Shown here: in pieces, positions 1 to 8,036 of the stretch | Numbering within the stretch: the first letter of the stretch is position 1 | Layout: each line of letters opens with the position of its first letter | Source of the DNA: Variovorax paradoxus | GTDB taxonomy: Bacteria > Pseudomonadota > Gammaproteobacteria > Burkholderiales > Burkholderiaceae_C | Assembly (NCBI RefSeq): GCF_018614955.1 | Contig: NZ_JAGGNV010000062.1 | Coordinates: 1 to 52,750, forward strand | Length of the DNA: 52,750 nt | Direction: 5' to 3' | Notes under the pieces: model-generated | Seen by the model: only the letters and a program-made list of their open reading frames with translations | Told to the model about the DNA's origin: nothing | Database searches by the model: none | Program-made: the position numbers and the translations under genes

Positions 1-26
1 AGGACATGGGCAAGGCGATCGAATAA
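1..26 (+). CDS. C-terminal tail of an upstream gene (partial)
   Basis: Only the last seven codons of a reading frame are visible, ending DMGKAIE and a TAA stop at 24-26. The frame is open to the window edge and lies on the same strand as the acyl-CoA ligase that follows about 90 bases later. Too little is left to name the protein. A short GC hairpin (27-32 with 36-41) follows the stop but has no T-run, so it is not a clear terminator. Confidence 0.4.
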
Positions 27-118
27 GGGCGCCTTGCGCCCGCGCCCCCCGCCTTGCCGGCATCGCCGGCGGCAGCCCCGTTGATCAGAACTCAGAATTT
101 CGTTGAGGAGACGCATCC

Positions 119-1795
119 ATGACAGACCGCCCCTGGCTCACCAGTTACCCGCAAGGCGTGCCCGCCGATATCGATGGCTCGCGCTATCCCTCCCTGGTGG
201 CGCTCATGGAGGAGAGCTTCTCGAAGTACGCGGAGCGCACCGCCTACAGCTTCATGGGCAAGGACCTGAGCTACGGCGAGGTCGACAAGCTGAGCCGGGC
301 TTTCGCGGCCTACCTGCAGGGACTCGGGCTCGCGAAGGGCGATCGCGTCGCGGTCATGATGCCGAACTGCCTGCAGTATCCGATCGCGGTCTGCGGCATC
401 CTGCGCGCCGGGCTGATCCTCGTGAACGTCAACCCGCTCTACACGCCGCGCGAGCTCGAGCACCAGTTGAAGGATTCCGGCTCCAAGGCCATCGTGATCA
501 TGGAGAACTTCGGCGCCACGCTGCAGCAGTGCATCGCGTCCACGCCGGTCAAGCACGTCGTGCTGAGCGGCATGGGCGATCGGCTCGGCCTGCTCAAGGG
601 CGCGCTGGTCAACTACGTGGTGCGCAACGTCAAGAAGATGGTGCCCGACTTCAGCCTGCCCGGCGCCGTGCGCTTCAACGACGCGCTCGACAAGGGGGCA
701 GGGCGTGCGCCCCAGCCGGCGCCCATCGGGCCCGACGACGTCGCGGTGCTGCAGTACACCGGTGGCACCACCGGCGTGTCCAAGGGCGCTGTGCTGCTGC
801 ATCGCAACGTGATCTCCAACGTGCTGCAGTCCGAGGCCTGGAACGAGCCGGTCATGCAGAAGGTGCCGGCCGGCGAGCAGCCCACCAGCGTCTGCGCCCT
901 GCCGCTCTATCACATCTTCGCGTTCACCGTGAACATGATGCTCAGCATGCGCACCGGCGGCAAGCTGATCCTGATTCCGAATCCGCGCGACATTCCGGCC
1001 GTGCTGAAGGAGCTGTCGAAGCACACCTTTCACAGCTTCCCGGCCGTCAACACGCTGTTCAACGGGCTCGCCAACCATCCGGACTTCGGCACCGTCAACT
1101 GGAAGAACCTCAAGGTCTCGGTCGGCGGCGGCATGGCGGTGCAGGGCGCGGTGGCCAAGCTCTGGCTCGAGAAGACCGGCTGCCCGATCTGCGAAGGCTA
1201 CGGCCTCTCCGAAACCTCGCCCTCGGCCACCTGCAACCCGACCACCAGCACCGCCTACACCGGCACCATCGGCGTGCCGCTGCCCAGCACCTACTTGAAG
1301 CTGCTCGACGACGACGGCCGTGAGGTGCCGATGGGCCAGCCGGGCGAGATCGCCATCAAGGGCCCGCAGGTGATGGCGGGCTACTGGCAGCGTCCCGATG
1401 AAACCGCCAAGGTCATGACGGCCGACGGCTACTTCAAGTCCGGCGACATCGGCGTGGTCGACGAGCGCGGCTTCTTCAAGATCGTCGACCGCAAGAAGGA
1501 CATGATCCTGGTCTCGGGCTTCAACGTCTACCCGAACGAGGTCGAGGAGGTGGTCGCGCAGATTCCGGGCGTGCTCGAGTGTGCGGCCGTGGGCATCGCC
1601 GACGAGAAGACCAGCGAGGCCGTCAAGCTCGTGATCGTCAAGAAGAACCCCGATCTCACCGAAGCCCAGGTGCGCGACTTCTGCCGCGCCAATCTCACCG
1701 GCTACAAGCAGCCCAAGGTGGTGGAGTTCCGCACCGAACTGCCGAAGACGCCGGTCGGCAAGATCCTGCGGCGCGAGCTGCGCGACAAGAAGTAG
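119..1795 (+). CDS. fadD: Long-chain fatty acid--CoA ligase
   Basis: This 558-residue enzyme should activate fatty acids to acyl-CoA by way of an acyl-adenylate, feeding beta-oxidation. The AMP-binding signature YTGGTTGVSKGA lies at about residues 213-224. GYGLSETSPS follows near 360, and DRKKDMILVSGFNVYP marks the hinge to the C-terminal domain. The adenylation lysine is in TPVGKILRREL near the end. Length and motif order fit bacterial FadD. The ATG at 119 is preceded by a GAGGAG ribosome site. The nucleosidase gene starts 11 bases after the stop, so the two are probably co-transcribed. Chain-length preference cannot be read from the sequence. Confidence 0.93.
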   Translation: MTDRPWLTSYPQGVPADIDGSRYPSLVALMEESFSKYAERTAYSFMGKDLSYGEVDKLSRAFAAYLQGLGLAKGDRVAVMMPNCLQYPIAVCGILRAGLILVNVNPLYTPRELEHQLKDSGSKAIVIMENFGATLQQCIASTPVKHVVLSGMGDRLGLLKGALVNYVVRNVKKMVPDFSLPGAVRFNDALDKGAGRAPQPAPIGPDDVAVLQYTGGTTGVSKGAVLLHRNVISNVLQSEAWNEPVMQKVPAGEQPTSVCALPLYHIFAFTVNMMLSMRTGGKLILIPNPRDIPAVLKELSKHTFHSFPAVNTLFNGLANHPDFGTVNWKNLKVSVGGGMAVQGAVAKLWLEKTGCPICEGYGLSETSPSATCNPTTSTAYTGTIGVPLPSTYLKLLDDDGREVPMGQPGEIAIKGPQVMAGYWQRPDETAKVMTADGYFKSGDIGVVDERGFFKIVDRKKDMILVSGFNVYPNEVEEVVAQIPGVLECAAVGIADEKTSEAVKLVIVKKNPDLTEAQVRDFCRANLTGYKQPKVVEFRTELPKTPVGKILRRELRDKK

Positions 1796-1806
1796 CGGGG
1801 ACCTCC

Positions 1807-2580
1807 ATGGCGGGGCCGGTCGCGATCGTTGCCGCCATGCAGGAAGAGCTGGGCGCGCTGCTCGCGGCCATGCCCGACGAGCAGCGCGTGCGCGTCGCCG
1901 GCCGCGATTTCTGGGTCGGCCATCTGCATGGGCAGGCGGTCGTGGCGGTCCTGTCGCGCATCGGCAAGGTCGCGGCGGCCACCACGGCCACCGTGCTGCT
2001 CGAACGTTTCGGCGTGCGCGCCATCGTCTTCACCGGCGTCGCCGGCGGCCTGGCGCCCGGCGTGCGGGTGGGCGACGTGGTGGTGGCGACCAAGCTGCTG
2101 CAGCACGACCTGGACGCCTCGCCGATCTTTCCCAAGTACGAGGTGCCGCTGACCGGGCACGCGCGCTTCGCGGCCGATACCGCCATCAGCGATGCATTGG
2201 CTGCCGTGGTTGCCGGCGTGCTGCGCGATCCGGTCGCTCTGCTGGGCCAGACCGTGGTCGACGACTTCGGCCTGCATGCGCCCCGGCTGCATCGCGGCCT
2301 GCTGGTGAGCGGCGACCGCTTCGTCTCGACCGCCGCAGAAAGCGAAGCGCTCAGGCGCGCGTTGCCCGACGCCCTGGCGGTCGAAATGGAGGGTGCCGCG
2401 GTAGCCCAGGTGTGCCACGACTACCGCGTGCCCTTCGCCGCGGTGCGCACGATCTCGGACCGCGCCGACGATGCGGCGCATGCCGACTTCCTGCGTTTCG
2501 TGGCGGCCGTCGCGAGCCGCTACAGCCTCGCGGTGATCGACGCTTGGCTCGCCGCGCTGCCCGGCGCGGCGGCTACTTGA
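1807..2580 (+). CDS. mtnN: 5'-methylthioadenosine/S-adenosylhomocysteine nucleosidase
   Basis: This 257-residue PNP/UDP-phosphorylase-fold enzyme probably hydrolyses MTA and SAH to adenine plus the thioribosyl sugar, clearing by-products of SAM use. It begins VAIVAAMQEELGAL, carrying the family's early catalytic glutamate. VEMEGAAVAQV at about 192-202 gives the substrate-binding Met-Glu pair, and RTISDRADD near 213-221 gives the catalytic aspartate. I chose the ATG at 1807 because the conserved N-terminus starts there; the frame is open further upstream but overlaps fadD. It is slightly longer than the E. coli enzyme. Its last 8 bases overlap the end of the convergent corA gene. Confidence 0.85.
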   Translation: MAGPVAIVAAMQEELGALLAAMPDEQRVRVAGRDFWVGHLHGQAVVAVLSRIGKVAAATTATVLLERFGVRAIVFTGVAGGLAPGVRVGDVVVATKLLQHDLDASPIFPKYEVPLTGHARFAADTAISDALAAVVAGVLRDPVALLGQTVVDDFGLHAPRLHRGLLVSGDRFVSTAAESEALRRALPDALAVEMEGAAVAQVCHDYRVPFAAVRTISDRADDAAHADFLRFVAAVASRYSLAVIDAWLAALPGAAAT

Positions 2581-3559
2581 GCCAGCCGCGGCGGCGGAAG
2601 TACCACATCGGCACCAGCGCGCTCGCCACCATCAGCACGATCGCGTACGCGTAGCCGTAGCCCCATTCCAGCTCCGGCATGAGCTTGAAGTTCATGCCGT
2701 AGACGCTCGCGATCAAGGTCGGCGGCAGCAGCGCCACGCTGGCCACCGAGAAGATCTTGATGGTCTTGTTCTGGTTGATGTTGATGAAGCCGACGGTCGC
2801 ATCCATCAGGAAGTTGATCTTGTCGAACAGGAAGGCCGTGTGGTTGTCGAGCGATTCGATGTCGCGCAGGATCTGGCGCGCTTCCTCGAACTGCTCGGCA
2901 TTGAGCATGCGGCTGCGCATCATGAAGCTCACCGCGCGGCGCGTGTCCATCACGTTGCGGCGGATGCGGCCGTTCAGGTCTTCCTGCCGGGCGATCGCGG
3001 CCAGCACTTCGCCGGCCAGCTCGTCGCTGACGTTGCCCTCCAGCACCTTCTTCCCCGCGACTTCCAGCTCGTCGTAGATGTTCTCGAGCGAGTCGGCCGA
3101 ATATTCGGCGTCGGCGTCGAAGAGCTTCAAAAGCACTTCCTTGGCGTCTTCGATCAGCCCGGGCGCGCGGCGCGCGCGCATGCGCAAGAGGCGGAACACC
3201 GGCACGTCTTCATCATGAATCGAGAACAGCACGCCGCGGCTGCGCAGCTCGGTGTTGTGCTGGTTGAGGATGAAGGCCACGCGCACGGAGCGCGGGTTCT
3301 CGGCGTCGTCGATCAGGAAGTCGCTGCGCACGTGCAGCTCGCCGTTGTCTTCCTCGTAGAAGCGCGCGGACTCCTCGATGTCCTCGTCCATCGCATCCTC
3401 GGGGATGGACAGGCCGTAGTACTGCTTGATCCAGCGCTTTTCTTCGAGCGTGGGCGATTCGAGATCGACCCAGATGGGCTGGAATTGAGAGAGCTCCTCG
3501 AGGGCCTCGATCTCTTCCTGGACGAGGCGGCCGTTGGCGAGCGTGAAGATATTGAGCAT
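2573..3559 (-). CDS. corA: CorA-type magnesium/cobalt transporter
   Basis: This 328-residue inner-membrane divalent-cation channel has a long acidic, helical cytoplasmic part and two C-terminal membrane helices. The signature YGMNF, with GMN at about 288-290, closes the first helix, and MPELEW forms the periplasmic loop before the second. The tail FRRRGWLK is positively charged as expected. The family forms pentamers that admit Mg2+, Co2+ or Ni2+. It is transcribed away from the helicase gene. Its upstream region holds a long imperfect inverted repeat at 3605-3650. Its 3' end overlaps the nucleosidase gene by 8 bases with no separate terminator. Confidence 0.93.
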   Translation of the reverse strand: MLNIFTLANGRLVQEEIEALEELSQFQPIWVDLESPTLEEKRWIKQYYGLSIPEDAMDEDIEESARFYEEDNGELHVRSDFLIDDAENPRSVRVAFILNQHNTELRSRGVLFSIHDEDVPVFRLLRMRARRAPGLIEDAKEVLLKLFDADAEYSADSLENIYDELEVAGKKVLEGNVSDELAGEVLAAIARQEDLNGRIRRNVMDTRRAVSFMMRSRMLNAEQFEEARQILRDIESLDNHTAFLFDKINFLMDATVGFININQNKTIKIFSVASVALLPPTLIASVYGMNFKLMPELEWGYGYAYAIVLMVASALVPMWYFRRRGWLK

Positions 3560-3604
3560 GGCTCACTCCCGGTGGATTTTGTAGCGGTTGGCGAGGGGCG
3601 GGGC

Positions 3605-3650
3605 GCTTTCAAGTCCCTGGCCAACAACGCATCACAGGGGAGTTGAAAGC
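3605..3650. repeat. Imperfect inverted repeat upstream of corA
   Basis: Arms GCTTTCAA (3605-3612) and TTGAAAGC (3643-3650) are perfectly complementary, and a second pair, CCCTG (3615-3619) and CAGGG (3635-3639), is nested inside with a 15-base loop. It lies 46-91 bases upstream of the corA start codon and more than 110 bases before the helicase. It could be an operator or part of a structured corA leader. The sequence alone does not decide. Confidence 0.6.
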
Positions 3651-3738
3651 TGCCGAGGCGGAACGGTTTCCATGCGAAGTCTCCGGTTGCAGCGAGGCGC
3701 GATTATGTCACCGGCCTCCAGCACTTTTTTGCCGGTGT

Positions 3739-3754
3739 CTGGATGGGCATCCAG
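3739..3754. promoter_or_regulatory. 16-bp palindrome and -10-like box before the helicase gene
   Basis: CTGGATG (3739-3745) and CATCCAG (3748-3754) form a perfect inverted repeat separated by GG. A -10-like TAAAGT follows at once (3755-3760), 7 bases before the ATG at 3768. The position between -35 and -10 would suit a repressor site. It does not match a CTGT-N8-ACAG LexA box. Confidence 0.4.
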
Positions 3755-3767
3755 TAAAGTCGCCGCG

Positions 3768-5879
3768 ATGCAAAGCCTCGCGACACCCGCACCCACGAGC
3801 CAGGCCGAGCGCCTCGCGGCCGCACTCGCCAAGCTCAACGACGAGCAGCGTGCAGCGGTGGAGCACGGGGTCGGCGCGGCCCTGGGCGAGGCGCCCGAAG
3901 ACCAGCGGCCCTTGCTCGTGATCGCCGGCGCGGGTTCGGGCAAGACCAGCACGCTCGCACATCGCGTGGCCCACCTGATCGCGCGTGGCGCCGATCCGCA
4001 GCGCATCCTGTTGCTGACCTTCTCGCGCCGCGCGGCGCAGGAGATGGAGCGCCGCGCGGGCCAAGTGCTGGCGCGCGTGCTCGGCTTGAAATCCGAGACG
4101 CCGCCGGCCTTGCCCTGGGCCGGCACCTTCCATGGCATCGGCGCGCGCCTGCTGCGCGAACACGCGGCGCAGATCGGCCTTCAGGAGAACTTCACCATCC
4201 ACGACCGCGGCGATGCCGAGGACCTGATGGGCCTGGTGCGCAACGACATCGGCCTCGCGTCCATGGAGCGGCGCTTTCCGCGCAAGGGGACCTGCTTGTC
4301 GATCTACTCGCGGGCCGTCAACACCTGCGCGCCGCTGGCCGAGGTGCTCGGGCATGCGTTTCCGTGGTGCGCCGAATGGGAGGCCGAGCTGAAGCGCCTG
4401 TTCGGCGCCTACGTCGAAGCCAAGCAGGCGCAGCAGGTGCTCGACTACGACGACCTGCTGCTGTACTGGGCCGAGATGGTGGCGGAGCCCGCGCTTGCGG
4501 CACAGATCGGCGCGCGCTTCGATCACGTGCTGGTCGACGAGTACCAGGACACCAACCTGCTGCAAGCCGCCATCCTGCGCGCGCTCAAGCCCGACGGCCG
4601 CGGCCTCACCGTGGTCGGAGACGACGCGCAGTCGATCTACTCGTTCCGCGGTGCGACGGTGCGCAACATCCTCGATTTCCCGCAGCAGTTCACCCAGCCC
4701 GCGCGCATCGTCACGCTGGAGCGCAACTACCGCTCGACCCAGTCGATCCTCGACGTCTCCAACGCGGTGATCGCCGCCGCCCCGGAGCGCCATGCCAAGA
4801 CGCTCTGGACCGACAAGCCCTCGGCCGGCCGGCCGCAGCTGGTGCTGGTGCCCGACGAAGCGCAGCAGGCCCGCTTCGTGGCCGAACGCGTGCTCGCGCA
4901 CCGCGAAGGCGGGCTGGCGCTGAAGTCGCAGGCCGTGCTGTTCCGCACCTCGAGCCACAGCGCCGCGCTCGAACTCGAGCTGGCGCGGCGCAACATCCCT
5001 TTCGTGAAGTACGGTGGCCTCAAGTTTCTGGAGGCCGCGCATGTGAAGGATCTGCTGGCGGTGCTGCGCTTCGCCCAGAATCCGCGCGGGCGCATGGCGG
5101 GCTTTCGCGTCACGCAGCTGATTCCGGGCATCGGGCCCGTCACCTCCACGCGGCTGCTCGATGCGATGGCCGAGGCCGCGGATCCCGGTGCCGTCGTGCA
5201 GGCCTTCGTGCCGCCCGCCGCCGCGAAGGAAGAGTGGGCGCGTTTCGCGGCCATCTATGCCGCGCTGCGCGCGCCCACGCTCGCCTGGCCGGCCGACATG
5301 GAGCTTGCGCTGCAGTGGTATTTGCCCCATCTGGAGCGGCTTCATGACGACGCCGGCCTCAGGCGCGGCGACGTCGAGCAGCTCGCGCGCCTGGCCTCGG
5401 GCTATGCCTCGCGCGAGCGCTTCCTGACCGAACTCACGCTCGATCCGCCCGAGGCCACGAGCGATCGGCCGGGTCCGCCGCTGCTCGACGAGGACTACCT
5501 GATCCTCTCGACCATCCACTCCGCCAAGGGGCAGGAGTGGCGCTCGGTACACGTGCTCAACGTGGTCGACGGCTGCATCCCGGCCGACGTGGCGCAGGGC
5601 GCGCAGGAGCTGGAGGAGGAGCGGCGCCTGCTCTACGTGGCGATGACCCGCGCGCGCGATCACCTGCACCTGCTGGTGCCCCAGCGCTTCTATGTCACGC
5701 AGCAGACGGCGCGCGGCGACCGGCATCTGTACGCCGGCCGCACGCGCTTCATTTCGGCCGCCGATGCCGAGCGCTTCGACGAGCAGACCTGGCCGCCGGC
5801 GCCCGAGCGAGCGCCCCATGTACCGCCGCCGGCGGCCACGATCGACCTGCTGAGCCGCATGCGCGCCGCCTGGCGCTGA
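3768..5879 (+). CDS. UvrD/Rep-family ATP-dependent DNA helicase
   Basis: This 703-residue superfamily-1A helicase probably unwinds DNA 3'-5' in repair or replication restart. Visible motifs in order are Walker A GAGSGKTS at about 54-61, the DEYQDTN box (motif II) near 257, GDDAQSIYSFRGA (motif III) near 284, ERNYRST (motif IV), TIHSAKGQEW (motif V) and YVAMTRARDHLHL (motif VI) near 620. I placed the start at the ATG at 3768 rather than at upstream in-frame codons, because the earlier codons read through the corA upstream region and the N-terminal helicase homology begins shortly after. UvrD, Rep and PcrA cannot be separated with certainty, so no symbol is given. Confidence 0.88.
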   Translation: MQSLATPAPTSQAERLAAALAKLNDEQRAAVEHGVGAALGEAPEDQRPLLVIAGAGSGKTSTLAHRVAHLIARGADPQRILLLTFSRRAAQEMERRAGQVLARVLGLKSETPPALPWAGTFHGIGARLLREHAAQIGLQENFTIHDRGDAEDLMGLVRNDIGLASMERRFPRKGTCLSIYSRAVNTCAPLAEVLGHAFPWCAEWEAELKRLFGAYVEAKQAQQVLDYDDLLLYWAEMVAEPALAAQIGARFDHVLVDEYQDTNLLQAAILRALKPDGRGLTVVGDDAQSIYSFRGATVRNILDFPQQFTQPARIVTLERNYRSTQSILDVSNAVIAAAPERHAKTLWTDKPSAGRPQLVLVPDEAQQARFVAERVLAHREGGLALKSQAVLFRTSSHSAALELELARRNIPFVKYGGLKFLEAAHVKDLLAVLRFAQNPRGRMAGFRVTQLIPGIGPVTSTRLLDAMAEAADPGAVVQAFVPPAAAKEEWARFAAIYAALRAPTLAWPADMELALQWYLPHLERLHDDAGLRRGDVEQLARLASGYASRERFLTELTLDPPEATSDRPGPPLLDEDYLILSTIHSAKGQEWRSVHVLNVVDGCIPADVAQGAQELEEERRLLYVAMTRARDHLHLLVPQRFYVTQQTARGDRHLYAGRTRFISAADAERFDEQTWPPAPERAPHVPPPAATIDLLSRMRAAWR

Positions 5880-5924
5880 GCGTCGCGCGAGGTCTTTAGC
5901 ACTATCAAATCGATAGCGCGACGC
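5880..5924. repeat. Nested inverted repeat after the helicase gene
   Basis: GCGTCGCGC (5880-5888) pairs perfectly with GCGCGACGC (5916-5924). Inside it, CTATC (5902-5906) pairs with GATAG (5912-5916) around AAATC. It begins one base after the helicase stop. There is no T-run, so it is not a classical intrinsic terminator, but it could block 3' exonucleases or assist termination. The CTATCAAAT...ATAG core resembles an intergenic repeat type I recall from Comamonadaceae. Confidence 0.5.
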
Positions 5925-6001
5925 GAGCGCGGGCGGGCCGATGCCGGGGATTGCCCCGGAAGGGATTGCAATTCGATGACAGCATGGGCATAGTGAACCG
6001 A

Positions 6002-6059
6002 CCTTCCCCTCTTTCCTCTCCCTCCCCCTTCTCTCCTTCCCCCGCCTTCCCCTTTCCCT
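6002..6059 (+). repeat. 58-base pyrimidine tract upstream of hpf
   Basis: Bases 6002-6043 are an uninterrupted C/T run. It continues after a single G at 6044 to 6059, so 57 of 58 bases are pyrimidines. It lies about 75 bases before the hpf start, within the 253-base gap between the helicase and hpf. I see no gene in this gap, no clear sigma-54 -24/-12 pair and no strong sigma-70 promoter. Confidence 0.8.
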
Positions 6060-6132
6060 GTTTCGCCGGCCACGCTTCACCTTCCATGAAGCGGGGTCTT
6101 TTTCCCCCAACCGTCAATCCAGGAGGTCATTC

Positions 6133-6462
6133 ATGAATTTGACGATCAGCGGTCATCACCTCGACGTCACCCCCGCCTTGCGCAGCTACGTTACGAGCAA
6201 GCTGGACCGAATCACCCGCCATTTCGACCAGGTGGTCGATGTGAAGGTGATCCTCACTGTGGAAAAGCAGAAGGAAAAGGAACGCCGGCAACGAGCCGAA
6301 TGCAATATTCACGTCAAGGGCAATGACATGTTCGCGGAATCGAGCCACGCTGATCTCTACGCCGCGGTCGACGAGCTGGTGGACAAGCTCGATCGGCAGG
6401 TGGTCCGCCACAAGGACCGCCTGCAGGACCACCATCACGAAGCGCCGAAGCGCGTGATGTAG
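6133..6462 (+). CDS. hpf: Short-form ribosome hibernation-promoting factor (HPF/RaiA family)
   Basis: This 109-residue protein of the sigma-54 modulation/ribosome-associated inhibitor family should bind the 30S decoding channel and help form inactive ribosomes in stationary phase. It begins MNLTISGHHLDVTPALRSYV. A basic central stretch (EKQKEKERRQR) and NDMFAESSHADLYAAVDELVDKLDRQ are typical of the fold. At this length it lacks the dimerising tail of long HPF. A strong AGGAGGT ribosome site lies 6 bases before the ATG. It is followed by ptsN and hprK, as in the rpoN-linked cluster of many proteobacteria, but here a helicase rather than rpoN lies upstream. Confidence 0.93.
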   Translation: MNLTISGHHLDVTPALRSYVTSKLDRITRHFDQVVDVKVILTVEKQKEKERRQRAECNIHVKGNDMFAESSHADLYAAVDELVDKLDRQVVRHKDRLQDHHHEAPKRVM

Positions 6463-6489
6463 TACCTCTCCGGGCAAATACTCTTGCGG

Positions 6490-6517
6490 GCCGCCTTCGG
6501 GCGGCTCTTTGCTTTTT
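6490..6517 (+). terminator. Intrinsic terminator after hpf
   Basis: Stem GCCGCC (6490-6495) and GGCGGC (6500-6505) closes a UUCG tetraloop and is followed by TCTTTGCTTTTT. This is a strong Rho-independent terminator lying 27 bases after the hpf stop. It separates hpf from ptsN, which has its own -10-like CATAAT at 6530-6535. Confidence 0.85.
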
Positions 6518-6555
6518 GTGGAGCAGGTGCATAATCGCCCCCGCCCTGCCCCAAC

Positions 6556-7023
6556 ATGAACCGACTCGCGTCCATCCTGCCGCCCGCTCAAGTCCTCGTG
6601 AGCGTCGACGCCACCAGCAAGAAACGTGCTTTTGAAGAAGCGGGCTTGCTGTTTGAAAACCTGCACGGCCTGGGCCGCGCCCTCATCACCGACAGCCTGT
6701 TCGCCCGCGAGCGCCTGGGTTCCACCGGCCTCGGCCATGGCGTGGCCATCCCCCATGGGCGCATCAAGGGCCTCAAGTCGCCGATGGCCGCGGTGTTCCA
6801 GCTCGCGAATCCGATCGGTTTCGACGCGCCGGACGAGCAGCCGGTGGTGCTGCTGATCTTCCTGCTGGTGCCCGAAGCGGCGACCCAGAAACACCTTGAA
6901 ATACTTTCGGAGATCGCGGAGCTGCTCAGCGATGCCGGGCTGCGCGAGCAGATCAAGTCGAGTTCCGACGCCGCCGCGCTCCACGCCCTGATCGCAGGAT
7001 GGCAATCCGCCCAGGTGGCTTGA
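6556..7023 (+). CDS. ptsN: Nitrogen-PTS EIIA component
   Basis: This 155-residue EIIA-Ntr phosphocarrier is a regulatory, non-transporting PTS protein that in other proteobacteria controls potassium transport, sensor kinases and carbon/nitrogen balance. The phosphorylated histidine is H67 in GVAIPHGRIKG, and the VLLIFLLVPEAATQKHLEIL segment is typical. The gene follows the hpf terminator, with a CATAAT -10-like box giving a short leader, and is 28 bases before hprK. No EI or HPr gene is in the window. The link to the kup potassium permease 12 kb away is only suggestive. Confidence 0.93.
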   Translation: MNRLASILPPAQVLVSVDATSKKRAFEEAGLLFENLHGLGRALITDSLFARERLGSTGLGHGVAIPHGRIKGLKSPMAAVFQLANPIGFDAPDEQPVVLLIFLLVPEAATQKHLEILSEIAELLSDAGLREQIKSSSDAAALHALIAGWQSAQVA

Positions 7024-7051
7024 AGCGCATCCGCATGAGACAGTCTGGCGC

Positions 7052-8011
7052 ATGAAGCCGACCGTCATCAGTGCCGACGCGATGTTCGAGGAATTCCGCG
7101 GCTCGCTCCGGTGGGAGTGGCTGGCGGGCCTGGGCGCCTCGGAACGCCAGTTCGATCCCGGCGTCATCAGCCGCGCCCAGTCGGCCGCCGACCTGGTCGG
7201 CTACCTCAACTACATCCATCCTTACCGCGTGCAGATCCTCGGCGCGCGCGAGGTCGCCTACCTGACGCGCGGCACGCCCGACGATTGCGTGCGGCGCATC
7301 GCCCGCATCGTCACGCTGGAGCCGCCCATGCTGGTGCTGGCCGACGGCCAGCCGGCGCCTGACGAACTGCTGTCGATCTGCGAGCGGGCGCAGTTGCCCC
7401 TGTTTGCCACGCGGGAATCCTCGGCCTTCGTGATCGACCTGCTGCGCGCCTACCTCTCCAAGCACTTCGCCGAGCGCACCTCGATGCACGGCGTGTTCAT
7501 GGACATCCTGGGCCTGGGCGTGATGATCACCGGCGAATCGGGACTGGGAAAGAGCGAACTCGGCCTGGAGCTGATCTCGCGCGGCAACGGCCTGGTGGCC
7601 GACGACGCGGTCGACCTCTACCGCATCAATCAGACCACGCTGGAAGGGCGCTGCCCCGAGCTGCTGCAGAACCTGCTGGAGGTGCGCGGCATCGGCCTGC
7701 TGGACATCCGCGCGATCTTCGGCGAGACCGCGGTGCGCCGGAAGATGCGCCTCAAGCTCATCGTGCACCTGGTACGGCGCGACAGCTTCGAGCGCGACTA
7801 CGAACGCATGCCCTCGGCGCCCCTGACTCAGGACGTGCTGGGCATCCCGGTGCGCAAGGTGATCATCCAGGTGGTGGCCGGGCGCAACATCGCGGTGCTG
7901 GTGGAAGCGGCCGTGCGCAACTCGATCCTGCAGTTGCGCGGCATCGATACTTACGCCGACTTCGTGGCGCGCCACCACAAGGCCATGGAAGGCGCGCGCG
8001 AGGACGATTGA
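7052..8011 (+). CDS. hprK: HPr kinase/phosphorylase
   Basis: This 319-residue bifunctional enzyme phosphorylates and dephosphorylates the regulatory serine of HPr. The N-terminal domain covers roughly the first 130 residues. The C-terminal kinase has the P-loop GESGLGKS at 161-168, followed by GLVADDAVDLYRI and the LEVRGIGLLDIRAIFG signature. It lies directly downstream of ptsN on the same strand, the usual betaproteobacterial arrangement in which it links HPr to the nitrogen PTS. It ends 25 bases from the convergent fur gene. Confidence 0.95.
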   Translation: MKPTVISADAMFEEFRGSLRWEWLAGLGASERQFDPGVISRAQSAADLVGYLNYIHPYRVQILGAREVAYLTRGTPDDCVRRIARIVTLEPPMLVLADGQPAPDELLSICERAQLPLFATRESSAFVIDLLRAYLSKHFAERTSMHGVFMDILGLGVMITGESGLGKSELGLELISRGNGLVADDAVDLYRINQTTLEGRCPELLQNLLEVRGIGLLDIRAIFGETAVRRKMRLKLIVHLVRRDSFERDYERMPSAPLTQDVLGIPVRKVIIQVVAGRNIAVLVEAAVRNSILQLRGIDTYADFVARHHKAMEGAREDD

Positions 8012-8036
8012 CGGTCTGCGGCCGCCGTCTTTCAGT

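Noticed and set aside
27..41. GGGCGC-CTT-GCGCCC hairpin after the first stop
   Set aside because: No T-run follows, so it was not called as a terminator.
3708..6110. 800-codon open frame antisense to the UvrD-like helicase
   Set aside because: It mirrors the helicase gene, has no recognisable domain and reads Arg/Ala/Gly-rich; the long frame is a product of high GC at third codon positions.
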